A stretch of DNA of 64,000 nucleotides from Cytidiella melzeri (taxonomy: Eukaryota; Basidiomycota; Agaricomycetes; Polyporales; Irpicaceae). Below the pieces are notes generated by a model. The model made no database searches. It was not told the DNA's origin and was given only the letters and a program-made list of their open reading frames with translations. Position numbers and translations under genes: made by a program. The DNA lies in contig JABYQR010000102.1 in NCBI GenBank assembly GCA_022592445.1, positions 1 through 64,000 of the forward strand, given 5' to 3'. Positions 35,057 through 47,026 of the stretch are shown here, in pieces. Positions within the stretch are counted from its first letter, which is position 1. Each line of letters opens with the position of its first letter.

Positions 35057-35463
35057 CTACCAAGATGCTTTCTTCACACCAGGAAGTTCTCCCGCAAGAG
35101 CCTTCAAACGGAACTGATACTAACCACGAACCCAAAAACAAAAACAAAACAGAAAAAGGTCACAAACATATTCGCAAAAAAAAAAAAAAAAAGAGCCAAA
35201 CAACTCCCACTCACCCTGCACAACCCAAACTCATTAATAACACCCCTCCCCTTTCCCGACTCTGTACACCTATTCCTGACGCACGACGGACGGGTACGCA
35301 AATGGAAACTGTTCAGCTGCAACTGAGCCTGGTACCGTACTTGCGGTGGTAAAGCCTGATTCCTCGCGACGTAAAGGTACGCACGTCGGGCGACCTCGTT
35401 CTGCTTGACGAGCTCCCTCGCAGAGATGTCGCGAAGGATGCGAGCGTTGGGTTTAGGTCCCAT
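35057..35463 (-). CDS. Mitochondrial small-subunit ribosomal protein uS14m
   Basis: Two exons (35463-35215, 35119-35057; intron 35120-35214 of 95 nt), 103 residues, normal for the family. The sequence reads NARILRDISARELVK, NQALPPQVRYQAQLQLN, CVRNRCTESGKGRGV and ends GELPGVKKASW, matching the strongly conserved tail of bacterial and mitochondrial S14 (yeast Mrp2). It binds the 3' major domain of small-subunit rRNA in the mitochondrial ribosome. It lacks the zinc-binding cysteine quartet, as expected for this form. The start is the first in-frame Met. Confidence 0.92.
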
Positions 35464-35780
35464 CGTGCTGGTCGTTTAGCTGGCTGGCTGGAAATACCAA
35501 AAGCGCCGAACAACGAATTATTGGATTTCTGGGATTGGTTTTGGAACACGGAAGACTCCGGATGGGATGAAGCTTGAAAGTTACCGTTGGCAATACCAAC
35601 CTGCAACCAACTAGTACGAACGTCCCGCAACCAAGGTGTGCTCAACAGCCTGCTTGCCATAAAAGACTTGCCAAGGCAAAAATAACATGACCATCTGAAC
35701 CCCATCGGTATGCCATACCGCACATTCTACCTCTCTCTTTCCTCCCTCAACCTGACAGTCTCGCGCAGAACTCGTATACC
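35464..35780. promoter_or_regulatory. Divergent promoter region
   Basis: 317 bp between the starts of uS14m (minus) and the small protein at 35781 (plus). No strict TATA box is evident. The arrangement suggests shared control of the two genes. Confidence 0.45.
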
Positions 35781-36047
35781 ATGACAGTTTCAAGAGCTCT
35801 ACACCTCACCACCCGAAACCGTCGCAAAACTCTCACATACATCTTCGGTGCCACCGCTTTCGCGTCCATCCTCACAGTCGCTGCATCCGACGTGTTGCCG
35901 TGCCCAGCAAGACCTAGCGGTTCTACCCGCCACGCAGACGCGACGGGAGGGGGCGGAGGGGGCGGAGGAGCAAAGACCATCATGGAGAAGAAGCCTCGAC
36001 GCTGGATAGAGGAGAATCGCCCGTCATCACCTACACACCCGGTGTAA
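35781..36047 (+). CDS. Small single-span protein, function unknown
   Basis: An intronless 88-codon frame. The N-terminus is basic (SRALHLTTRNRRK) and is followed by a hydrophobic segment (LTYIFGATAFASILTVAA), then DVLPCPAR with a single cysteine, a glycine-rich stretch and a charged tail (EKKPRRWIEENR). A basic head plus one membrane span is compatible with import into mitochondria and anchoring in the inner membrane, and the gene is divergent from a mitoribosomal protein. I do not recognise the family. Composition and the clean start argue that it is real. Confidence 0.6.
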   Translation: MTVSRALHLTTRNRRKTLTYIFGATAFASILTVAASDVLPCPARPSGSTRHADATGGGGGGGGAKTIMEKKPRRWIEENRPSSPTHPV

Positions 36048-36242
36048 TAACCTCCTAATGCATTCCTGAAACCCCACCCTCTAAACCAGTACTCCGTACA
36101 AACAAGTTCTAAATCGCTATGGAAGATATACATTATGGGGAGCTATCAACAACATCACTAGTGTGTGCCAAAACAACAGAACGAGATGGAAAGGAAACAG
36201 GTAGCTGTAATTAAATGTTCACTTGTTCTGTGATACCTGGAA

Positions 36243-38338
36243 TCATGCGCCCGAAGGTACAGGAGGAGGTTCCTTGATATAATCGGCTTCATTAAGGTCT
36301 GGCTCCCCTCTTTCCCTCCTCCATCGATTAGCGATAGCAAGGGTAGCCTTTTCAGTGAGGAATCTACAGCAAGACGATGGGTGAATTCCGTGAGGCGAAA
36401 GGTTTTGGTACGTACCCGAACCGCGCAAACCAGGACTCGCTTATTTCCCAATTACTATGCGCGAGAACATCGTCACCATGAATCGTGATGGCACTTCTGT
36501 AGTCGTGCAAGCAATCTACAAGGTTGAAACGACCTGGAAAAAAGGTCAGCTTCGGCATCATGAAACATGCACGATGGTTTACCTCGTAACAGAATCATGC
36601 GGTCCCGAAGTTCAGGATGCAAAATGCTGTCAATGACGCTCTCTAAAATGATAGCGTCAACATCACTTGCTATATCATACTATCAATCAACCACGCACCG
36701 TGCGGAACCGTCCTGATCAGCGAGCAGATCCCACGTCAGCAGTGCTTGTAAGCTACAAGATGTCAATAGGGTGCTTACCGTTGCACTAGTGTGGGGCGTA
36801 GAGAAGAAGGGAGGCAGTACTGGCTGTTGCGCTTATAATTGTCAAGGTGATACCTGAGAACAATCAATATCTATACGCAACTCGCGCGGATGACTGAACA
36901 TACTGAATGAGTTTGTATGCTTCATGCCGTTTAGGGTCCTGATCATCGTCCACTACGGGTACAGGGTTTGAAGGACCTTGAGAGCCACTAGCCACTCGTG
37001 AACTCGGCATTTGAACAGGGGGGTTGACAAGCGGTAAACCAGACATGGCTGGGTCGACATTGACGATAGGGGGGATGTAAGAAGTTGAATAGGAATTGTT
37101 TCCTGCAGAAGAAGCACCATATTGTCCGTTGACAGGAGACGCGCCCGGAGATGGAAACATGGGAGATGGTCCAGATCCGCGCATTAGGTCGTTGAAAAGG
37201 TTGCTTTCGTGTGACCTTGAGCTTGCGCTGTACATGTTGTTCTGCTGCATGTTGGGTACAGGGGCGGTGTTAACTGGTACTATGACGGGATAACCCTCAC
37301 GGTCGGTGCCATCCTTGTCCCCATTTGAGCGGGCTCGCTTTGCTCTGGCGCTAGAATCATCGGTGTCCGAAGTCCTCTTGTTCGAGGTCGAAGGGCCTGC
37401 GTTGGCCGCGTTTGTCTCATCCTCTCGTTTGTGCCGCTGGTAGCTTTCCCACGCGGTGTCAGTTTCGGATCGGTTGACAAAGTTGTTAAAGTCGTTGAGG
37501 TCCCAGCCCAACTTTGGAAGAAGGCCGCCTGCGCCATCGCCAATGAACCCGCTGAGACTCTTGAGCAGCTGGCGTAAAACCTGGTTCTCCTGCATTAGGT
37601 CTTGGAGAGACAATCAATACGACTGTATGAAGTGCGTCAGCCATGTGCGCGGCACCTTTCATTATTTTCCTGAGCTGGGCGACAGCTTTATCACTTCCCC
37701 CTTGAAGAATAGCAACGTCCGCCTCCAAGTCACGAATCTAACCAAAGCATGAGAGCTGGAACGCTCACTAGAAGTGAAGAAACTCACCTTTTGTTGTTTG
37801 CGAAGACGGAACTCGCGTTGAGCAATGCGATTCTGATCACGCCTGGCTGCTTGAGAGCTGAGATTGGACGCGGTCGTAAGCATGATCACGACGGCAGTGC
37901 AGGACTATCTAACTCACTTTGGATTTTTCTTTCTACCGGGCTTTCCGACCTGCGTCGACCCATCGCCGTCATCGTCAAAGTCAGAGTCCTGTAAACATCG
38001 GCGACGCGCGTGAGCAACTGGACCGTTACAGAGCATACGTGATGTCGATGACTACCCCAAAGTCCCCGGACATACTGCGGTCTCGTGCTGAGGCAGGCAT
38101 GGTTGTTTCAAGAGAGGTGACTCGGAGGCAAGGAGTATGTTTGCTAATAACCTCTAGAAAGATAGAAAAACTGCGAGTAGGGCGGCAGACGAGGCGAATG
38201 GATGTGTGTGTTGAGTGAGCTCAGCGTAAGTTGCTGAGTAAGGATGAATAGCGTACTCACGGCTAACCCCGGTCCCCGGCCGATGTTTTGATCCGAGCTT
38301 CGGCACGGTCGGCCCACTCCGTCCATGTTCGTGGCCAC
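36243..38338 (-). CDS. bZIP transcription factor with DUF3425 C-terminal domain
   Basis: Ten exons summing to 1,386 nt (461 residues): 38338-38261, 37988-37918, 37857-37788, 37737-37656, 37600-36904, 36853-36779, 36712-36699, 36642-36583, 36533-36416, 36363-36243. Exon 7 is 14 nt. The basic region is GRKKNPNSQAARRDQNRIAQREFR, split by an intron, followed by a short leucine-zipper-like helix (LEADVAILQGGSDKAVAQLRKIM). The middle is Ser/Asn/Pro-rich with a nuclear-type basic stretch (SARAKRARS). The C-terminus (HPELRDRMILLRGRFNLVDCL, GDDVLAHSNWEISESWF, RWRRERGEPDLNE) is the DUF3425 domain of fungal bZIP regulators. A second ATG lies at 38326. Target genes are unknown. Confidence 0.85.
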
Positions 38339-39928
38339 CCAGCCACGGCCACAGCTGCATTGATCAAGTCTTCAATGATTACCGCATGAAATGCTTGTTA
38401 CACATGGCAAACTCGAAGCTCCCAACAATCAACACGACGTCCGTGCATTTTCAGCTACAGTATTGAAATATTGACAAGCCATTTCTCCAGGTCTCCTCCT
38501 CGAGGATGCTGTCACAAAGCCAATCTCCCACTAGGCTGTGTTAGTATAAGCCGAGGGCCGTGGCGTTAGCACCATCTACGCCGAGGGCAATATTTCGACA
38601 TCGTCGCAGAGATACCGGCGGAGGAGCGTGAATCTTGCTCTCCAAGCAATGCGACACTGCCCGCAATGTGGTAGCGTATGTCATATACGCGTAGTCGAGG
38701 ATGCACGGTCGTTTCCGCAGACGACCTACCTCGAGGTTTGAGCGAGGTTATCACTCGTTTCAGATTTCTGATACGGTGAGCTGGTGAGTAAGATTGTCAC
38801 CACGCCCTGGATGGCGGGACTCTAATGTGGATGGCCTCTACAAATATCAACGCCACGAGTACCCCATGCTACGCTATTCCTGGGTAGGTCAGCTGTCAAG
38901 GCGGAGAACGACGTTTCACGGGACAGTAACAGCGGGAGCACTCCGAGTATCGTATCGCGAAAGATCCGGTATCCCTTCAAGCGTTGGTTGCGGACGTTGA
39001 ACGTGAGTGCTAGTGAGTACTTCGTACGTACGAACAAGCCTGGTCTGAATCTGTGTCTGGAACATCTCCTCACGTTCATTTCATTAGTCCCTATACCTGG
39101 CAGTCGGGTCACCTCTTGTGAAAGAACACACACACACCGACATCACGACGACTTGGTTCGGACTCCCCATGTACCTCAACTCCCTGTCACGGATTGTTGA
39201 CCTCGCATGTTTGACCCACAAGGCAAGTCAACCTCTCACTAAATCCTACTTTCCAAAAATCTGGACTACAGCTGTGTACGATCATCCGATGTCGATATCC
39301 TGGCATATGATAGATACCCGCAATCGATAAGTCGTCATCTCTCCGTACTGCATGCTGAAACAACAAATGTGCGGTTGCACATGCGAGGCATTTTATTCCA
39401 TTGCACCGTATTTATTTGACAAACGTGCTGAACCCCTGTTAAACCTTAGGTTAGTGCCGTTCTACGGCTTATCCGGGCCAGACCGCAAGACCAAGCGTCA
39501 GAACGTCGCCTTTCTGCGATGCTGGCGTAGACAGGTGCGGTGGCGGCGCGGGGATGACGGACGTATGGCTCCAACTGTTCCTTCGTCATGCCTTTTCGAG
39601 TAAACCAAAAGAAGGGAGAAGGACAAAGCCACGCGAATTAACCTCGTTCTGGGATTGAAATCCAATCTCTTGAATCGGGAAGATTGCAGGATCGCCGAGT
39701 TCCTGCCGCCTCGAGCCACCCCCCTCCTGTGAGAAGGAATATTCGGGCGTTTTCATCCACGAGGAACAATGCAAATCATACATTGACCCGTGTATACTCA
39801 TGGACTATCCCATCATTTCTTGTGGGATCTGGCTATGTGCGGGGAGCTCCAGGTATTTATACATCCCGTTGTGTACTCCAAGACAAGTGACTCACCCCCC
39901 TCTGAACTCCTTTACACTCACGGAAGAC
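38339..39928. other. Intergenic, no gene recognised
   Basis: About 1.6 kb. Short plus- and minus-strand frames overlap (for example 38566-38754 minus, 39352-39603 plus), but none has a motif or a convincing splice structure. The right end is the promoter of the gene at 39929. Confidence 0.5.
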
Positions 39929-40744
39929 ATGGCCGGTGGCGACGTCGTGCTCCAGTTCATATGGCCTCCCTCAGATACCACCACCGACCTGCGTACTCTG
40001 CGAATCAAGCAGATCGACGAGAATGGTGAGGCACATGACATTTACAAGGCACGTACATCGGTCATGCATAGTTGATACCACACGTTGACCAAGGGTCCGC
40101 ATGTGCCACAGTTTCGTCATCCACTCATCGCGTACTCGAATTCGGGGGTCACCTACTTTCAGCGAATGAATTTTGCGACGAACCTGTGGGAGACCGCAGG
40201 CCACATCGAATGGTCCTCCGATCACAGCGCGAATATTTATTTTGGACTCGAGCGGGTAAGTTCCCTGTTGGCGATATACGCAGAGTTTCCCATACTAATC
40301 TCATGCTCAACACGGAATAGATTCCATTAAGGGAGCTTCGACGGATGAAGAAGAACACTAGCAAGTACGTCTTCCGCCGAGCACTGCAATGTATGACCGC
40401 TTCTCGCCGCCCCGCTCACTTCGAGACTTTCTACCCTTCCAAACAGATCCCGTCGATTCAAAGCCAACGGCACCGACTACAAGTGGAAGATTGCGGACAA
40501 CGGCCTTGACCTCATAGTACGTGTAGCCTGTCTTTGCTCTCCGTCCCGCAACCCACTTTTTTGATTCGCGCTCATTTCTCAGTGTGTCAGTACGCAACTT
40601 GGCGCGAGGGGTAAAAACGTTGCCGAGTGGTCGAATGAAGCGTTGACGTTGCGCGTTGCGGAACGCGCAGAACCTATTTTGGACCGTCTAGTGGTGACAT
40701 GTATCTTGAATTTGTGGATGAAGCAGACGGTAGCAGGATGGTAG
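39929..40744 (+). CDS. DUF6593-like protein
   Basis: Five exons (39929-40060, 40094-40255, 40321-40364, 40447-40516, 40583-40744), 189 residues. It reads as a small beta-rich protein: VVLQFIWPPSDTTTDLRTL, NLWETAGHIEWSSDHSANIYFG, RRFKANGTDYKWKIADNG, and a C-terminal hydrophobic stretch LDRLVVTCILNLWM. The layout matches the basidiomycete DUF6593 family, of unknown function, also present at 52122-52968. The only way I found to keep the frame between exons 1 and 2 is a 33-nt intron (40061-40093), which is unusually short, so that junction is tentative. Confidence 0.6.
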
Positions 40745-40991
40745 CTCGGCTGATGATTGGCTTGGCTCGTACAATCGGACTCGCTTTTTTTAATGGTTTA
40801 TCTATGTGAAGTTCATGTTGTCGCACGGATTTGCGTTTAATCAGACTAATGACCTTCCTCCGATCAGCAATGTGCGGTGAAACATACAAAAAACTAGATT
40901 CGGACCATGGCGCCATTCTCTCGATCACCCAAGTCCCCCAAATCCCTGGAGAGCACAGCACACAAAGCGGAAAACGGAGGAAGCATATGCA

Positions 40992-41316
40992 TTATCGCGC
41001 CTCGAATTGGACCACTGGAGAACGCGGTCAAAGGCTCGCACGACTGTCGCCGTCAGTAGAATTACGCACTTCGTTTTGTCCTGTTCTTGTACATGATTCG
41101 GTGGCCGCACTCCCTGCAGCGAATAGGCTCGCGGGGCTTGATCTCGTTCTTTGCATTGCAGTCTTGTTCCGCGCGCGGACGCTCAGCTCTTTTCCGCGAC
41201 ATAGACGGCATGTTTCACTCACCAGCACAAAGGTAGATCATGTCCTGCCTTGGCTGAGACATGTAAGGTGCCCCGCCAGAGGCTCCGGTCCCATACTGGT
41301 TCTGCTGCGAGTTCAT
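40992..41316 (-). CDS. rpc10: RNA polymerase I/II/III shared subunit RPB12 (RPABC4)
   Basis: Three exons (41316-41223, 41162-41070, 41014-40992), 210 nt, 69 residues. After a short Gln/Gly-rich head comes [16 protein letters not shown], then [18 protein letters not shown] and the invariant end MVQFEAR. The four cysteines (CX2C ... CX2C) form the zinc ribbon. The subunit is shared by all three nuclear RNA polymerases and helps to anchor the RPB3/RPB11-side assembly. Length and exon phases fit well. Confidence 0.95.
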
Positions 41317-42106
41317 GGTGGCGGTCGAGGATAAAGCTTGTGTAACCGTATTTGGCCATGTATCAGGCGCTTATTCGTTGAGGCAGGAACAAAGACGCCG
41401 CCGGCGGGAACTCGACGTCTCTTCGAGCCAGGGTCGCAAAAATGGCCTACATTTTCGTAGATCTTGAGACATATGAAACAGTGTTGAGACATTGTCGAAA
41501 CAGCGATTACATTTTTTTCTCCATCACACTGCATCAATTTGTGGCCATGCGCGTAGTTTTGAAACGCTGGTCGCCCTGGGTCGGACACAAAACGTTCGCA
41601 AGCAGCACGACCCCTTCCCTCACGGTTTCGTTCAGCGTCGCGGGGGCAGTCGACGAGAGCCCCTCGCAGCCTGGCATCGACTGCCTTGGTGACAAGGCGT
41701 TCAAGGACAACAAGTATACGGTCGGTAACCAAGTCAGGGGCGTCTGCTGGGCTAATTGTACGGTAGCTGAGGGAAGAGTAATGAGTACACCGCAACGTTG
41801 CCATCTACTGTAGCAGCGGAAGTATCGCCTTGTCGACTATCGACCCACTGATGTGTGAGCGTGTAAAGTCTAACGTTTCGCATGATATTGTATTCTGATT
41901 GTCTCCAGTATTGTCTTGCTCTGTGACCAGACACGTTCAATCAACCAACAACGCCCGGCCATGACACCCACAATACCCACTCCTGTTCGCCCCTTGGCAA
42001 CCCCCAGCTATCGTATCCAAGGTCTCGCTTATAACTCACCAGACAGTCTCAGTCGAACGCAGGATCGCCCTTTGGCTTCCTACTCTAACCATCCCCCCTC
42101 GCCGCA
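41317..42106. promoter_or_regulatory. Intergenic between divergent genes
   Basis: 790 bp separating the start of RPB12 (minus) from the start of the Ser-rich protein (plus). It contains 5' untranslated DNA and open frames without motifs. Nothing else was recognised. Confidence 0.5.
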
Positions 42107-43043
42107 ATGGCCACCACCCTCCCTTCTTTCGTGGAACTCATGGCTTCCCTTGGTCTCGAAAACAACAAGGATGTGAAGGACGAGCAGCCTCTCAACAGGC
42201 ACTCTCGCTCGTCCTCCTATTCCTCAACGTCCTCCTTCATTTCGCAGTCTTCCGCTAGTGCAAACAATTCGCAGGCAGAGTCTTCGACAGATGGCTCACC
42301 CCTCATCGTAGTCTCACCCAATCCTTCACGAGATGCAGAATTCGACCGAAGGCGGTATCGAGCCAGGTTCTCTCCCTATGTTCCCGCCATTGTAAGCTGC
42401 AATCGATCTATATGTTGCTCAACCCATTTTTAACGCCATTTCATTGCACAGTCGCATACCCGCCGGGTCAGCATGCCCGATGTTGTCAGAGAAGAGCAGC
42501 GGAACATTCGAGTAAGCTCGTCATCCTTTATCTATCGCTACATTGGAGTGTTAAATGGGCGTCTAGTCTTCATCTTCATCTCCCCGCTCTGGCTCGCCGT
42601 CGCACAACTTTGTCGGACATCGTTCATCGACGCTCAACTTGTCTTCCAGCCGTCGCCCCGACAAGCTGGTCCTTGATCATGATTTCATGGCCAACACCCC
42701 CATTTCCACATTTCTGAGACGCAAAACTCCCCAATCTTCCCCAATATCACCTACCTTTCCGCACAGCCGCATCCGCTCATCAAGTCCATCTCCCCCCGTC
42801 TCCATCCCAACACTGCCCACATTCTGCTTTCCTCTCCACCAGAACATGGTGTCTGGTAACGTCTCCTCGGACACCGACGACGACCGCATGTCTGACGCGT
42901 CGTCCACTCATCTCCACGTCGATCACAGGCGCAAGCCTCGTACCAGGAAGCCTTTGAGCAAGAAGGATGCCAGCGCACGCGCTCGTCGTCCTCGAAGCGG
43001 CACCGGCCGCTCTATCAAACATCGTCTGGCACAGCCAGAATGA
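42107..43043 (+). CDS. Ser-rich basic protein of unknown function
   Basis: Three exons (42107-42391, 42452-42511, 42567-43043), 273 residues. The N-terminus LPSFVELMASLGLEN looks like a short helical motif. The rest is Ser/Pro-rich and disordered, with a clear basic end (DHRRKPRTRKPLSKKDASARARRPR would act as a nuclear signal; key residues are the KR clusters). Splice sites are good (GTAAGC/CAG, GTAAGC/TAG). I recognise no domain. The start was chosen because the ATG has a good context (CGCAATGGC) and begins the longest reading; an upstream ATG at 41961 is in another frame. Confidence 0.7.
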
Positions 43044-43468
43044 TTTATTATACGTATTTATTCTACCCAAACTTTGTATTATCATCTTCGCCGCTGCTTT
43101 ATACGTGTACGCTTTTCTCTCCATACACTCACCAATGGGCCTTCTGTTGTTTTTTGGTGCTTGTCTTTCGCCTCGCTGTCATCGTCTAGAGCGACTGAGC
43201 TCACCCCCACACTCTTTGCAACCTCACTTCGGACACTTTGTTCTGCACGGACTCATTCTCGCAACGGTCATGATGGTTTTTCTGTTTTCGTCCATCTACC
43301 GTCTCCACAACCCTTACTTTCGTGCCGCAAAAACGTTCCACTTCGTGTTTCCGAACATATCGTGTCATCTCTATCAACACACTGTCGTTACTAGCACAGC
43401 GAATGGACAATCCATGAAACAAAAGCAGCACAAAACTTGTCGTGCATGAGCGCTGTTCAGGAACGAAC
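43044..43468. other. Convergent 3' regions
   Basis: 425 bp between the stop of the Ser-rich gene and that of the GPATCH11-like gene. T-rich with no gene seen. Confidence 0.5.
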
Positions 43469-44772
43469 TCAGTCGTGTGCATCCTCGTCTGCGCCAGGGC
43501 AGTTTTGCTCCATATCGTTTTGATCTTCATACTCGGTACCGCACCAAAAGCAATACGCATATCGACGGCGGAGGTAGTCGAGTACCAGCTCAAGCCGGTC
43601 TGACGGCTATCATGTAGCACAGCAAAGTCAGAGGTTAGTTTAGGAATCCGGGCAACGCGGCAGGCACGTACACCAAGACGTAAGAACTGCTCGGCTTCCT
43701 TGATGTCTTCTTCAGAATATGGCGTCTTGTTGGCTTCCTGCTTGCCAGTGCCGGACGTTTCGTCGTCGTCCTCCAAGGTACTCGTGAGAGGCTGCAACGC
43801 GTCCGCTTGCATACGCGTACGAAGACGGCCTTCTATGTCACCATCATGTTGTCGTCGTTTCAGACTGTACAAGACTGAAGGGTCTTCGAGAGCGTCGACA
43901 AGTCCTTCTGGAAAGGTGTCTGGGTTGTTGGGGTTCAACCATAGGACATTGAACTATATTAGATAGAACGTAGTCTCAAGCACAGCAACAACAGCGGGCG
44001 TGTATAGGCTTACCTCGCGGCCCGCCTTCTCGTCAAGAGTGACACAAGTGCTTTGTGCTGGGCCCAAACGACCTTCCGCACGACGTTCCTCATACTCTTG
44101 GCGGGCACGGTCACGAAAGTCCGCGTGATCTCGTTCGTCTGCCATCTTCGACATCTTCGCCAGCCGTTCTGCCGCACTGGGGGATGTAGCCCGCTTGCTA
44201 CCCAACCCAATCCCTTTCTTCCCTACGATAACGCAAACCGTGAACCTGTCAGATTTCATACTCTTTACGTTGTGAAATGCATGTTCACACTCACCTGCCC
44301 ATTCGTTCAAAGGCAGCGGAACAGTCCTGTGCTGGGGCTTAGGCACACTACTGTCAGAGTCGTGTTCGGGGGAATCAGAGCTAGCGCGACGGTCTGGTGT
44401 ACCTGCCCGATGAACAGCGGGAGGCCGGCTGGTACGAGAAGGAGGCTCTGAACTGCTAGACGGTCCTAATGCCTGCCCAGGTTTGAAACCCATCTTCATC
44501 ATCATCGCCAACGCCTTGTTCTTTGGTGCGCTGCTGCCCCCATCGCCGTCGTCGCTGGCTTGTTCGAACAGACTCCTGCTCAAGCCTTCTTGGCGCGATT
44601 CTAATTCGAGTTCTCGCCGACTCCTTTTCCTGTTTTCCTCATTCCTGATGGCGGCTCTCCTCTGCTCTTCTTTCCTGCGCTCTGTGTATGTTTTGGTGGA
44701 GGTTGTGGAGGACGAGCTCGCAGCTTGGGCAAGGAATTTGTCCGAGAGATAGTCGTCTTCGTCGTCAGACAT
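43469..44772 (-). CDS. G-patch protein, GPATCH11/CCDC75-like
   Basis: Four exons (44772-44295, 44222-44014, 43953-43672, 43606-43469), 1,107 nt, 368 residues. It starts MSDDEDDYLSDKFL, has an Arg/Glu-rich coiled segment (TYTERRKEEQRRAAIRNEEN), a G-patch (ALAMMMKMGFKPGQALG ... GKKGIGLGSKR) that is split by an intron, and a C-terminal DUF4187 domain (LELVLDYLRRRYAYCFWCGTEY, NDMEQNCPGADEDAHD), the exact domain order of GPATCH11. G-patch proteins activate DEAH RNA helicases in splicing or ribosome assembly. The human relative is linked to kinetochores and splicing. The specific partner is not shown. Confidence 0.9.
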
Positions 44773-45152
44773 CTTTGAGATTCGAATGTTCACGCGCTTA
44801 GATAATTGACATGCATATGAACTCAGTCGCAAGTCAATTGCAAGACAGGTCGTAAGAAATATCATTCCAGTTCGTACACGAGTGCACAGGTCAACAGATG
44901 GCTAATCATTACGAATTATGCGACCTATTCGGGAAGGCAACGGCCCCAGACCGATGAAAGGGTAATGGATAACGACACGTCACCACAGGAAACGTAACAT
45001 GTACTTGAGACGAGGCAAAATTACGACACCAGTTCGAGAGCTCACGGATGATTGACCATCCAAGCAGCGAGAAGAACGTTTGGATTGAAAACATATAGCG
45101 AAGTGCAGTCTGAATGGGTGGATTTGTGTAAAGTCGCTGAACATCGGTATGC
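44773..45152. other. Intergenic spacer
   Basis: 380 bp between two minus-strand genes, holding the 3' region of the RRM gene and the promoter of the G-patch gene. No gene seen. Confidence 0.5.
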
Positions 45153-46344
45153 TCAAGCAGCAGTCTCGGTGACGGGAGCAGCAGCTTCGCCCGACTCTGC
45201 AGCCTCGTCGGCCTCTGCCTGCTGAGAGTTGACAGCGACCTTGACAGCGATGGGCCTGCCACCGATCTCCTTGCCTTGCAGGAGCTCGATTGCCTTCTTC
45301 TGCTCCTCCTCGTCACCGACGTCAACAAATCCGTAGCCCTTGCTCTTCCTGGGCTTTCCCCAACGGCGGCGGACGATGCGAGCGGAGTTGACCTTGATGC
45401 CCGCATCCGTGAAAATGGCACTCAGCTCCTCTTCACCGACCTCGAAGCCAATGTTGGCAACGAAGAGGATCGACTTGGACGGTTCGCCAGTCGGCTCCTC
45501 GCCGGCAGGGCGGGGTGTACGCGGAGCACGAGGCTTGCGAACACGAGGCTTTTTAGCCTCCGAATCAGCAGCACCTTCGCCTGCGGGTACAGCAGCACCC
45601 TCGGCAGATGTCGCTTCACCCTCAGCGGGAGTTTTACGCTTAGGCTTGCGCTAAAAATCACGAAATGAACACTATTGGCAATACACGTTGAAGAACAGAA
45701 ATCACCTTGGACTTCTTGGACTTCTTGGGTTTGGCAGCCTCATCAGCGGCGGGCGCGGCGCCACCTTCGACGGTGACGATAGCACCATTCGCCTCGGCCT
45801 CAGTCAGCTCGCCAGGAACAGCTTTGCTGCCACGCCTGTTTGTCTTCCTCTTGACTCTCTTTTCCTTCTTCGCCTCCTTCTGATCAGCGGGCTTCGCGAT
45901 CTCGACGATCACGGTGCGACCATCAAGTTCTTTCTGGTGCAGCTCCTCGACGGCCTTCTGCGCGGCTTCCGCGCTGGACAGTGAGACGAACCCATAGCCC
46001 GCCGAACGAACGCCGCGAAGGATCACTTGGGCAGTGATACTGCAAAGAATGGTAAGCACGTGTAAGGTCTTGTGGCTGTGCGCATATAAGCAGGGTAAAT
46101 GAGACATACATGTCGTTATGGACGGGCGCAAAAAACGTCTTCAGCCCTTCATCCGTGGTAGAGTACGCAAGATTGCCAGCAAAAACCTACGTGAAGGTCA
46201 GAGAGAGGGGAGACGTGAGTGCTCTTGTGCCACGTCAAAGACGGACAGAGTGCGTACTTTGAAGCCTGGGGTCTCGTCAATCTTCTCTTGCGCAGCCGGA
46301 GGCACGCCGTTTTCAGTAACAGGGGCGGCGGGGGCGTCAGACAT
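45153..46344 (-). CDS. RNA-binding protein with two RRM domains
   Basis: Four exons (46344-46258, 46186-46110, 46039-45706, 45650-45153), 996 nt, 331 residues. RRM1 has RNP2 VFAGNLAY and RNP1 SAGYGFVSL. RRM2 has RNP2 ILFVANIGF and RNP1 SKGYGFVDV. Both RRM are separated and flanked by Lys/Pro/Ala-rich linkers (EAAKPKKSKKSK, RVRKPRAPRTPRP) and an acidic Ala-rich tail (AEADEAAESGEAAAP). The layout resembles nucleolin-like or Rbp/SR-type nuclear RNA-binding proteins. The RRM aromatic residues are present. Precise role unknown. Confidence 0.85.
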
Positions 46345-47026
46345 TGGGAACAGGGAACTGGTGGAGGTTGAAGCGTTGGGATGAACTCGAGTGAACCGGT
46401 TTCTTCGTGTCAAACTTGGGGGTTGAGGAAAAAGAGACGGACTGGCTGGACGCCTGACTTTTGATTGTTGCGAAACTCCGCTCAAGAATATATTATATTA
46501 CTATTACGTCGCCATGGCTGCCTCCTGTTTCGCCTCTGGTTGTTCACAACAATCGCGTGTCTCAACAATATCATGATCAGATTCTGACATTCACGACAAA
46601 CGGCCAGCGCATCGCCCGCAGCAAACGAGAAGATCTCGCACTCTGGCTCACGCAATCGACTAAAGTCCGCGCTCCTTGCGCTATAGGAGCGCGCTCTTTT
46701 GTACGAGCTCTATTTACTGGTCAGTCACCTAGCCATGATGCGTTATGCATGAACTCGAAGCTTGAAAAACAGGAGGAGGGGCTATGTAAAAGCGGTGTTA
46801 TAATCACTGTAATTGAATATATGATTTATCGATGTAAGTCGTCTTGGCGTATTATGTAAGCCAGTATATAACACCCATGTTGTCGGAGGTCCTTGACGAC
46901 ACGCTTTTCTTTTCGCCCTCATCGTTGGCCCTTGGAACGCGCCCGACCACATTCTTTTCAACAGTCCACTCATTCTCCCCTCTCCGCCTACGCCCCCCTC
47001 CTTCTTAGGCTATTCCGCGTGTCATC
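46345..47026. promoter_or_regulatory. Intergenic with promoter of the first GH128 gene
   Basis: 682 bp between divergent genes. TATATAA at about 46865-46871 lies 160 bp before the GH128 ATG and is the likely core promoter. A pyrimidine-rich stretch follows, typical of highly expressed fungal genes. Confidence 0.5.
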
